From contig NC_069123.1 in assembly GCF_026914265.1 (NCBI RefSeq), forward strand, positions 33,374,678 through 33,438,677: 64,000 nucleotides of DNA, read 5' to 3'. The stretch's first letter is position 1; each line of letters opens with the position of its first letter. Source of the DNA: Mya arenaria. Taxonomy: Eukaryota; Mollusca; Bivalvia; Myida; Myidae. Positions 35,937 to 47,700 of this stretch are shown piece by piece. Below the pieces are notes generated by a model, which saw only the letters and a list, made by a program, of their open reading frames with translations, had not been told where the DNA came from and ran no database searches. The position numbers and the translations under genes are program-made.

Positions 35937-36594
35937 ATGCACCAGTCAATTGTAACCACGGACCCCCAGGTCCGGGGGTATACCGGGGATAGCCGGGGAA
36001 AAGGGCCGTGTTTTTACTTTTCAGGTGCCCCCGCAGGGCCGGGTGACCGCGGTGGTTTTGTCACAGCGCCAAATTTAGCGGAGATTGGGCCTTATATAGA
36101 GTCTCTGGGGTGCGGGGGCATTTGGCCGGGGTTTAACCATCAGTTCGTCCCCGCAGTGCGGGGATTTTACCCGGAGTTTGCTGGACCGAAAGTCACATTC
36201 GGAACTCCTCGGCCATTTTATTGAAAACAACCTCGGATGTATTTGGATGGTTTACACACTCAAAAAGTGGTACGTTTAAGTCCGCTGCAAGTAGATCGCG
36301 TAGTAATTTTATTTAGCAGTTAAACTTTGTGACTTAACTCTTGGGATTCTTCATTATGTTTGCTATAATACAATTCAATGACAATAAATTTAAACTTAGA
36401 TCAATAAATACAACTCTAAAACACTACATTTAACTAATGATATAATTCAACATTTTACGAACTACTTCAACAGATGTACCGGCATACATCCGAGGTTGTT
36501 TTCGATAAAATGGCCGAGAAGTTCCGAATGCGAAAGTCAAAGTCCCGGCTATTTCCCGGACCTGGGGGGCCGTGGTTACAATTGACTGGTGCAT
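35937..36594. mobile_element. MITE-A, interrupted by MITE-B
   Basis: ATGCACCAGTCAATTGTAAC at the left and its complement GTTACAATTGACTGGTGCAT at the right; inverted similarity extends about 40 bases through CCCCCAGGTCCGGG. Without the inner element it is about 314 bp. TGCA at both ends could be a 4-base target duplication or part of the TIR. The open frame 35796-36224 runs across its left end and is not a gene. Confidence 0.75.
36196..36530. mobile_element. MITE-B copy 1, nested in MITE-A (Mutator-like)
   Basis: Starts CATTCGGAACTCCTCGGCCA and ends TGGCCGAGAAGTTCCGAATG, with TIRs of about 47 bases. Flanked by exact 9-base duplications CGAAAGTCA at 36187-36195 and 36531-36539. A 9-base duplication is typical of Mutator-like transposons. 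335 bp, no transposase. Confidence 0.85.
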
Positions 36595-37599
36595 AACTAT
36601 TAATGCGGCCCCTGGCTTAGAATTCAAAAAAAAAGTTGACAATTTAAAAACATGTGTAAGCTGAAATCTAGAGACGATGATGGTAAAAACGCGAAACGCA
36701 AAATATTCTTTATTTAATTCGACATGAACACCAAAATCTATTCTTAAAATTGATGCAACTCCAAACTCGCAGAACAAAAACACAATACAATTTGAAAAGG
36801 ATTTAATTAGCAAAATCTCAAAGTTGAACCATTATCAGTGATAGATGAATGCGAGAGTTTCGTAGAATTAGAATTGGGACGAGATGAAAATGAAATAAAT
36901 GTAGCCTGAAACATATGATACTAAAATGTTGATACCAAATCTGAATTTAAAAAATGAATGGCTTGCATGACATATTCAATAATAAGAATATATCTAAAAT
37001 ACATATGGAAGCTGTGAATATACTCTTAAGAAACAAGTAGGGAATAAAATACCAGGTCTGCAACTTACTGAGTGTGTACCCATATTCAATAATGAAGACG
37101 CGAGATGGGAAAACCACCTAAAAACAGAAGCGACATTATCACCAGCTTGCAAAAGTCAGCACACACATACTGACCATTGCGTTTGTTCAATTATGCCCAA
37201 CGACAAAATTTATTTATTAGACAGTCTTGGCACAGACAGAAAAAAATACTACTCCAGATGGTTGACTTTTTGCAATTGCATTTGTTACATCTTACTGTTT
37301 AAATCATGCACTTTGTCATACGGTAACTTTATTTTGTATTAAATTGTTTTTAATCACATTTAATGTGATGCTTTAACAATTTAAAATTGACGGATTTTCT
37401 TACGACAGGATAAACAATTGGCTCTTGAAAGAAGAAATAAACTATTTAAAATAGAAGTGACAGACAATTCCTGTATATGCAATATTCCACCCTTTTATGA
37501 TGATATGGTTCAATGCGACAAATGCTCAATTTGGTATCATAGTTATTGTGTTAATGCATCTAGTGATATTTCAATGGCAGACAAATAATTTCTCAGTCA

Positions 37600-38700
37600 T
37601 ACGTGTGCTGTATGAACACACTAATCACTCGTGCTGTTAGTCGTGCAGTACTACTTTTTTGTAATATTTATTAATTCTTAAATGAGTAGCCCCATAGTGT
37701 ATGTGTGCATTTCACATACAGCTATATACATTGTTAAGAGTAGTATTATTTTTTTTATTTATTATAATTATAATTATTATAATATGTGTTAACTCGATTT
37801 AATATTATATATGACACTAGTAAATATAATTACAAGTAACAATACAGTTGATAATTATAATTTTATATTCAGCAGTATGTATCAATGCAAATACAACATA
37901 TTCTGTTTTGCATACTAACGTACTTACATTTGCTACATAAAAATAAAAACCTGATCATTTCATTTTTCCTGACATAAAAGACATGAGCACTGGACTTTGT
38001 AAAATTGTTCTCAATATCATTTGTATCCGAAATAACACCCTCATTACTATATACATGTATCATTACTCTTACTACCAGATGTAAAGGCGATGAACTTGAC
38101 TGTTTGTGCTAATAAACTATTGAACATTACTAAAAATAAATATTATCTATATTTGATAACAGAATCTCAAAGTAATATAGCATAAATAAATATAATTCCT
38201 AAAGAATTGCTTAAGGAAAGAGATATCCAATCCACATTAGTTGTTATCTTCGTAAGACAATGGCCATTTTGCCACATAGATAACTTAATTATCACAATAT
38301 AAATCAGAAGATAAATGATATTTCATTAAAGATCATTAAGTCACGTTCAATCTATGAAATGTGTATTTTTTTCTTTAAAGTATTAACCCGTTTTAAATGA
38401 TACCCAAAATAGCCTTTTTGACAATTTTTAAAATGTGATAAACACTTTAATGTGGTAAATATCAAAGACTATTGTACAGTATTAAGTCTGATTTCGATTT
38501 ACTTTTTAGTACAACATACACTTCCAACAATATGTTCAAAGTAATAATTTCTCTATGTTGTCTGCGTTCAATACCGGCACCAATAAGGGGGTGTCCCTGT
38601 GGTTGGGGATAGAGTTGAATTAATATTAATGGTTGAATGTAACCTATGTAAAGGCCAAAGCAGTTTGTACGAACGGATTATTTTACGTTAAAAAGAGGAA
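37600..38700. other. 5' flank of the TGOLN2-like gene, AT-rich
   Basis: No gene seen. A promoter is expected before 38761 but no TATA box or initiator stands out. 38560-38640 is the least AT-rich part. Confidence 0.4.
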
Positions 38701-38760
38701 AACAAAACTAGAGACAACACGTCATTTCGGGGGACATTGCTTAGTGATCAAACATCAACT

Positions 38761-41700
38761 ATGAATACCATATCATTTATAATATTTTCAGCTACGCTGT
38801 TAAGATGCAGATCTGCTCCTACTCCACTTGAAAAGGATATTATGCCAAATTTTAAATGTTTTGAATCCCCTACACTTGTGGATACACTAATCTATTCCGC
38901 AGCCTTAGAGCTGAGGCAAACTTGTTTAAGTTCTAACTCATCAGAGTTTGTGAATAAAGTTTGTTCAAATTTAAAATCTTGGAATGTTTGTGGTCTCAAA
39001 AATACAATGTCTGACTCAGATGATTTTTTAGAAGGATTTGAAGCGTCGTTTGAAAGCAATATAATGAATATTGATTCGAAGATAAATCCTGAAGAAATGA
39101 AGGTTTTCAACCTTGTGGATGTAGAGACCCATTGTAAAAATAACATTGAACATTGTCGGTTCTATCTGGCAATTGATAAAACACTGCGAATGGAATATCA
39201 AGGTTTGTAAAATTGAATACATTTAACTTAGTCACTGAATCTCTGTTAAAATGAATTTTGTTTTTAAAAAAAGGTCAATCGATTTTGATGGATACTGTAC
39301 TGGTTGAGTTTGTAAATCCGAACAGTTTTTTAACAATATCTTTGTGAGTTTTGGTTCTAGTAACTTCAAACTTGGCATTAATAATGTTTGGTTCATTGAA
39401 ATATCACTAGATGCATTAACACAATAACTATGATACCAAATTGAGCCTCTGCTTAAGTACACATTCACAAAATATTTTGATTCATAAACTCAAAACGTTC
39501 ATTTCAAGCACAGTTAATCACCATGGCATTCACTCGGTGAAATTGAGTTTGTAAATCCCGATCGCTTTTAAAATTATATTTTATCTAAAAATAGATTGCT
39601 TTTCCGTCATAGTTTGTTTTCATTTCTAATCAAACACACAATGGGAATGGGAATCAACTCGAACAGAATCGAATCTTAGAAAAATTGAGTTGTGTCCCTT
39701 GCTTCAAAAATCTAAGAACATTCCTTGTATTGAATTGCAATTGGGCTCTCACTTATCATATTTAAGGTATACATATTGCAGACTAGGCAGGTCATGTGAG
39801 GCTCATTCAGAGTTGGACCAGTGATACCAGGGTTCATGATGGGTGAATTTATCATTTTGTACCCATGTGAAAGCCATTAGAAGGGATGATGCATTCCTTT
39901 GCCCCGCTTGTGGTGATAAGTAACTTTAAAGTGCAGACTGTATGGCAAATATATAAACATTAAATTACTTTATAAAAAAATAAAATACTTAAAACAGTAA
40001 AAAAAAGTTATACAAATTAAATGAAAAATATTGTGCACAAAATTTTGTTGTGAAATATAGTTAAAGCCTTTAACTATACATAACAACCAAATTTTGTGCA
40101 CAATATTTTTCATTTAAGAAAAGTTATGAAAAAAATGGTGAAAATTCTTGAAAAACGAGTTCCGCGACTCGCGAATCGCTATATAGGATTGCATAGGGGC
40201 AAAAATTCATAAAAGCCGCCCGAAATTGTTGACTTTAAAATGCCATAACTTTTATTTATTAAGATATTTTAAAAAATCAAAATGTTCTGTAAAGGTCTTC
40301 ATAAGCTGCTTCCAATGGTGTTGCTGAATAAGCTATATTTCACTTAATAAAAAAATGGTCTGGGGTTGCTATTAAAGGTCTTGGTCGAAAACAGGTTGTA
40401 TCTAGGTCAAATACAACATGTGACAACCACCATTTTGAATTCAAAATGTAAACAAGAGACGATTGAAACATACTTTTTTTTTTTTTAAAGATGAATGATT
40501 GCTTTAAATGGTACACACAAACATTTATCTTTTATTATCACTTATTGATAATTAAAATGTAAATAATCCTTAGGCGGTCGAAAACATGTTGTTCCGGGAT
40601 ATTATATAATCCTAGCCTACATTGTATTGATAGAATGATGTCAGAGGTCATTGTTTAAAATGATTCGTAAAATGTAGGCTGTTTTATGATGAAATATTAT
40701 ACAAATGAAGGCAATATGTCAATAATTCAATGTTTATTATTAACAAGTCCAGACAACATTCAATTGGCTTAAACACACCAATATACAAATACAACGCTGG
40801 TAAGAAACTTATGCAACTTGCAATGTACATAGGGATAACAAATAAGTTATGAACAAGAACATATTGTTGTTTTTTTCATCAGATGCGAAGCAGTCATAAA
40901 TAAAAAAATATTGGACACAGCATTTAACAAGGAACTCTTCAGGGTTTGAATTTGACTTTGAAGAGCACTCGCAAAATTTTGCGAGTGCTTTTTGAGGCAA
41001 CTCGCAAAATGAAAAATCAACTTGCCATTTTATTATTTGCTTTATTCCCTTATAAAATTGTTTAATTAAAGTAGATATGTACACCTGAGATATATTATGA
41101 TTATTAAAAATGATCAATCTTGAGTGACTCGACTACTAGAACTTGTTGATGGCTTATTATTTTGGGCAGCTACAGATAACAGATTGGATGCTGGCCAATA
41201 AACAACATCATAAATTAAAAAAATAAATTAAAGCAACAGAAAATAGAGCGTCGATGCTTTGGACTATAAAATATATCGAAGTCTATTCACTTTGACAGTT
41301 GGTCGGATATATTAAAAGTTGATGGGGATTACATCATTTGTATTCACTTTGTATTGGGCACGCTTTGGAGCATCCCGGAAAAGATTCAAGAAAATACTTG
41401 GCCTTTTCCGTTTTTGTTCTATTTTTGAAAACTTACTAGAGCGTGTCTCTGTAGACATGCCGCTTATAGGCTGTTTACACTCGACTACGTAGCAGAGTAA
41501 AGTTAATGTTGTTTTTTTTCCTTTTAACATTTTGTGTTCTAGAAAAAGCCACTCACAGAATTTTGCGAGCTTGAATAAAAGTCACTCACAGTTTGCAAAT
41601 GTCGCTTGCATTTTGCGAGTATGCAAGTCTAAATTCGAACCCTGACTCTTGGTGGGAGGATTTCAGTGAGGGAAATAGTTTAATTCTCAGAGAAAACCCT

Positions 41701-44700
41701 GTGAACATCGGTTTTATCCCTCAGAGTCTTACTCGTTTGTCCTGATATTTACACTTCTACATATATAGCCTTGGTTTGGCTGGAATAGCACTTCAAATGG
41801 ACTTGCTCTTGATCAACATGGTTGTTGTGTCTATTTGCTGAACAAGAGGTCCTAGATCCATTCCCAGTTTTTTCTTTTCCTTTCATTGCAATTTCAGTCT
41901 GACATTGATTTTTGAATTAACTACATGTAGCACAAATTCTTACATGGTGCACTAGTGTTTAAACACGCTATTACATGATTTTGCCAAGTATATTATGTCA
42001 TACATGTATGTGTATTGAGCATGTATATAAATGTACTTTGTAAAACGCAATTCTCTTTTAATTTGGAGCTTTTATTTTTATGGCCCCCTTCGAAGAAGAG
42101 GGGTATACTGCTTTGCACATGTCGGTCGGTCGGTCTGTCGGTAGACCAAAGCTTGTCTGAGTGATAACTCAACAATTCCTTGACGTATGGTCATCAAACT
42201 TGACATGAAGATAGGGCCTGACCAGAAGATGACCCCTATTGATTAAAGGGGTCATCGGGTCAAAGGTCAAGGTCACAGTGACCATTAATGATAAAATGTT
42301 GTCCGATTGGTAATTTGACAATGCCTACACCCATGGCCCTCAATCTTGACTTGGAGGTTGGGTCTGACCAGTAGAAGACCCCTATTGATTTTGGGGTTCA
42401 TTGGGCCAAAGGTCAAGGTCACATTGACCTTGAATGATGAAAAGTTGTCTGAGTGATAATTTGACAATGCCTTCACCCATGGCCCTCAAACTTGACTTGG
42501 AGGTTCGCCTGACCAGTAGATGACCCTTTTTGATTTTGGTGGTCATCAGCCAAAGGTCAAGGTCACATTGACCTTGAATTTGACCTTGAATGATAAAAGG
42601 TTGTCCGAGTGATAACTCAACAATGCCTGCACCCATGGCCCTCAAACTTGACTTGTGGGTTGGGCCTGACCAGTTGATGATCCCTATTTATTTTGGGGGT
42701 CAAAGGTCAAGGTCACAGTGACCTTAAAGGCAAACTCGACAATTCCTTGACCTATGGTCATCAAACTTGACATGAATGTTGGGCCTGACCAGTAGATGAC
42801 CCTTCTTGATTTTGGGTCAAACGTCAAGGTCACAGTGACCTTTAAAACAAAAAAGTTAACAAAGCTTCTGTCAGTGATATCTCAACAAAGCCTGGACCTA
42901 TGATCATCAACCTTGACTAAGGGGTTGGGCCGGACCTGTAGATGACCCCTTTTAATTTAAGGGGTCATCAGGTCAAGGTCACAGTGACCTTGAATGCAAT
43001 AAGCTTGTCTGTGTGATAACTTGACATTGCCTGCACCCATTGCCCTAAAACTTGATGTGGAGGTCCATGCATATTTCATTCAATTGTCCAAATAATCCTG
43101 ATAACATGGTATCGGGGGGGGGGGGCATAATGTTTGACAAACATCTCTTGTTTTTGTTTGCTTTGAAGTTGCCTTGACAAACATCAAAATGGCAAGTGCT
43201 GACACCTCACAGACCTAGCTACTTGTACATAAAATTATACTGAAAATATTTGGTATGACTTTAATTGTGTCTTAGTTGACTTCACTATTACTGGCATATG
43301 AATCTATGTGCTACATGTACATTTGTAGTAAATTCAAGCAAATGTGATATACATGTAAAAAAACAGTAATGTCATCATACACCTTTGTTTAGAAAACTTA
43401 TGATATTTTTGTGTTTAGTCCTAACTACTCTTTTTTACAATTTTAGCGGCTGTAGAAAGTGAAGGGTATAGCCAGATGGACGCCTATTTTCACAATTTAA
43501 AACACTTCATTGCGTTTCCAACGGATGCTGAACTTCATATATTGGGTGAAGATACACGCCACTGCAAAGATGATAAATCAAGTAGTAACAAAGCTGTTGG
43601 GAATGCCTGCTCTGTCCTTGCTGCAGTCTCAGTCAAGAACCAGATGGATTACGCCTCTCCTGTAGAAACCAAGGATATCTTAAGTTATCTTCACAACACA
43701 AGCATTCAACAGCCGCAGGTTCCCTGTGAGGAGCTTAAGGAATACGAGGAAATAGTTACTGTGAATGAATGTAATGAAGTATGTAATAAGAACGAAGAAA
43801 AGACGACTGCTTATATCTGCAAACTTGCTGCATTTGGTCTTCAGTACACTAGAGCCAATGGTAAGTTAATCTCAAATGTTAAAAATGTTATTGAAATCTC
43901 TTTTCTTTTAATTTCAGTTATTTTTAACCGAGATTCATTTGTAAAGAATGAACTTTGATATATCTTATTTTTATTATTTGCAATATCTTAAGGTACTCAA
44001 ATGACATTTATCTGAAATGTAAATGTTTAATTTTATTCAGATGGACAAGATAGACACAAAACAATTGAAGATGATGTCCCCAACCAGAAAACAGTTGTAA
44101 GCAGTAATGCCAATACAGACCATACTGATAAAGGCGATACAGCCAATGGAGACAAAACTGATAAAGACGATACAGCCAATGGAGACAAAACTGATAAAGA
44201 CGATACAGCCAATGGAGAAAAAACTGATAAAGACGATACAGCCAATACAGACAAAACTGATAAAGACGATACAACCAATGGAGACAAAACTGATAAAAGC
44301 GATACAGCCAATGGAGACAAAACTGATAAAGACGATACAGCCAAAACTGATAAAGACGATACAACCAATGGAGACAAAACTGATAAAAACAATACAGTCA
44401 ATGCAGACAAAACTGATAAAGACGATACAACCAATGGAGACAAAACTGATAAAAACAATACAGTCAATGCAGACAAAACTGATAAAGGCGATACAGCCAA
44501 TGGAGACAAAACTGATAAAGACGATACAGCCAATGGAGACAAAACTGATAAAGACGATACAGCCAATGGAGACAAAACTGATAAAGACGATACAGCCAAT
44601 GGAGACAAAACTGATAAAGGCAAAGGCAATACTACCATTACAGACAAAACTGATCAAGGCGATACTTCCATTATTTCAGACAAAACTGGTAAAGGTGATA

Positions 44701-47700
44701 CTTCCATTACAGACAAAACCGATAAAGGCACTACTATTAAAACAGACGAGACTGATAAAGTTGATAAAAATCAAGGAAACTTTGCTACTAGTTCAACGTT
44801 CGGGCCAATCTCTTCCTCAACTACCCCAGTGACACAGGTTGAGGAGGCAGAAAATAAAATTTCTGTGGACACAGACGACACTAGTAAGACAGATGCTGAA
44901 GCCAGCAAAGATTCAGAAGGAAGTGGTTCAGGTAGGTAGTATAATTTCATTGTATACATTAGTACCCTGTGTTAACTCACCTAATTTAAACCCAGAAAAA
45001 ATATATATGTACATTTGTACATGTACATGGACTTCAGGTCAGCTTGTTTGGTGAAGGGAATATAGAAATGGTAAGCGTGCACTCTGTCTGTGCATGCAAT
45101 CAAGGCATTTTGGTCCGGAGTACTATGATAAAATTCTTTGAGTGATTGACTTCAAAGTTCATGTTCATTATAATGTACAGATACATGTAGATCATTTTAA
45201 AGAGAAGTATTATTGCCCTATGTTCATTTTTGTTCTTAAATTTTGTGCTAAACATTCAAAGAGTCTTTCAGGTATTGACTTCATACTTCATTTACAGATA
45301 GTTCAACTTTTTATACGCTTTAATAGAATGGGACGTATTATAGTTTCACTTAAGGCATGTAGGCGGGGGGTTGGTTTGGGGGCAACGTAGTTTTTTTCTG
45401 ATCAATTACTCCTGAAGCCTTTGTCAAATCACCAATAAAGTTGGTCAGAAATTGTAAGGGCATTATATCTTTTATATGTTCGATAACCAGCCATATAGCT
45501 CTAGTCACTCTAGAGTTATAGCCCTTTAATTATAGAAAATGCTTGAAATCGGTATTGTTGGATCAGTAACTTAAGAAGCCTTTGTCCAATTATCACTAAA
45601 TTTGGTCACACTGTGTATGAGCATAACATCTTGGACAAGTTTTATAACCAGCTATATGGCTTAAGTCACTTGAAAGTAACTGGCCTTTTATTATAGAAAT
45701 TTCTTAAATCAATCGTGTGTAATCAATCACTTCAAAATCCTTTGTCCAATCATGACCATATTTGGTCAGAATGTGTATGGGCATGACATCTTGGACATAT
45801 TCAATAACCAGCCATATTGTCTAGTCTCTCTAGACTAGTTGATCTTTATTTCTAGAAATTACCTAAAGCCTAAAAGCTATCACTTTTAAACAATGAATTC
45901 AGCTTTAGTCCAATCAGTACCAGAATGTGTATGGGGATAACATCTTTGACAAGTTCGTCAACCAATCATAATTGCTTGAGTTATTCCAGAGTAATCACCC
46001 TTTATTTAAAGAAATTACCTTAAATTGGTTTGTCTGATGAATAACTTTGAATCCTTTGTTCAGTCATCACCAAATTTGGTCAGAATGTGTATGGCCAGAA
46101 TATCTGTCATATCACCATACTATAGACTCAACTATAGTCACTCAAGAGTCATGACCTTTCTTTGGCAAATCCTATATTACCACTATTGGCTAAATGTACA
46201 ACCAATTATCACCAAAGTTAAAGGTGTCCTGAAAAGACGATGGGTATTTTTTGCAATATATTTCCCTATGTGCATTTTCAAACTTTATGTTGTGCGGAGT
46301 GTAACTCCAAGAGTCTTACAGGTAATTACTTCAAATCTCACATACAGATCCTATTGAGGAGAAGTGCACATGAACCATACGTTTGGATCTGCTTTTTAGC
46401 TCTGCTGGCCAAAAGCTTATGGCATGGTGACTGTTGTCTTTACTCGCACAGATGTGATTAAATTCTTCAATACAGATGTAATTAAAAAGAAAAATACAAC
46501 ATATCTAAGTTTTGAACCATTTCAAGTGAATTTTTGTTAGCTATACTAAAGGTGTTTTTTTAATGGTTAGGTATTGTTTTTATCAATCCCCGGTATATTT
46601 TATACAGGAACTGGAGGGCAGCAGATGGTCAAGAGTGATTATGACGACAGTGATGACGAAGGCACGCACTTCATGTCCTACTTCATTGTAATGACAGTGC
46701 TGTGCATTGCTGGATATCTTCTCTATCACAATAAACAAAAGGCAAGTGTTATTATGCCCCCTTCTTAGAAGTGGGGGTAAATTACTTTGCACATTTCAGT
46801 CTGTCAGTCAGTAGACCAGATAATCTAGTCCTATTGATATAAACTTGAGTACATTTCCGCTAAGGTCCTCAAACTCAGTAGGGAGATTGGTCATGACATA
46901 GATAGATAGATAGATAGATAGATAGATTTATTTCAGCATAAAATGTACATAGCATGGAATTAAACACATGATAAATAATATCAGGAATAAAATATATCCT
47001 TGTTAACTACATTATATATCTAAGGATAACACAAAAAAGGGATTGATAATCCCTTATTTCCATTGTGGTCCTTATATAACAAACTAGTTGACATAGGAAG
47101 ACATGCTATTAAGAAATTATAATAAAAATAAATAAATAAAAAATATCACAGTAGAAGACTGATTATGTATTAATTGTATTGCATATTTAAATATAAATAA
47201 TAATATGTTAGGTAAAATAAGAAGTATCACAGTGTATCACAATTGAAGTGCTGTTCAAATGACCAGCAGATGAACCCTGTTGATTTTGAGGTCAGAATGT
47301 CAAAGGTAATTGTTGCTGTGACCTTTGACACAAACAGTTTGTACGACTGATAACTAGAGTAAGCTTTGTCCTATGATCCTCAAACTTGGTAGGGAGATTG
47401 GCATGACCAGCAGATGATCCCTATTGATTTTGAGGTCAAAGGTCATGGTCATGGTGTGACAAAAAGCTTGTCCTATTGGTAACTAGAGTATGCTTGGTAT
47501 GGAGAATAGTTATGACCAGTTGAAGGACCCCTATTAATTTTGAGGTCAGTAGGTTAAAGGTTGCAGTGACCTTGAACACAAAAAGCTTGTTCAATTAATT
47601 GTTAGCTACAGTGTGCTTTGTCCTACGGTTCTCAAACTTGGCAGGGATGTTTGTCATTACCAGCAGATTATTAAAGGTTACAGTCGCTGTGTCCTAGGAC

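Larger units (their letters stand above)
35188..37588 (+). pseudogene. decayed transposon relic: Ulp1-type protease and PHD finger
   Basis: Left part: one open stretch (35188-35430, with KGKYYLSIDELTFVCGG), then the same frame with stops (KHAFNFVLIKMDGSRW near 35615-35675). Right part: 37070-37260 reads DHCVCSIMPNDKIYLLDSLG, like the His/Asp region of Ulp1/C48 cysteine proteases. A deletion removes the expected cysteine block. 37472-37588 reads CICNIPPFYDD, VQCDKCSIWYHSYC, a PHD-finger pattern, then a stop. Ulp1 plus PHD in one frame is known from some invertebrate mobile elements. It is interrupted by two nested MITEs. Function is lost; the element class is not identified. Confidence 0.5.

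Noticed and set aside
35796..36224. 142-residue frame rich in Gly/Pro
   Set aside because: It crosses the boundary between the transposon relic and MITE-A and reads through GC-rich TIR sequence.
38737..38760. Earlier start of the TGOLN2-like protein
   Set aside because: The upstream extension begins with TTG, not ATG. The ATG at 38761 directly opens a good signal peptide.
44033..44657. Two ~205-residue minus-strand frames and the plus-strand frame 44107-44832
   Set aside because: They are shadows of the 33-bp coding repeat. The real frame is the one joining neighbouring exons in phase and encoding the acidic TDKDDTANGDK units.
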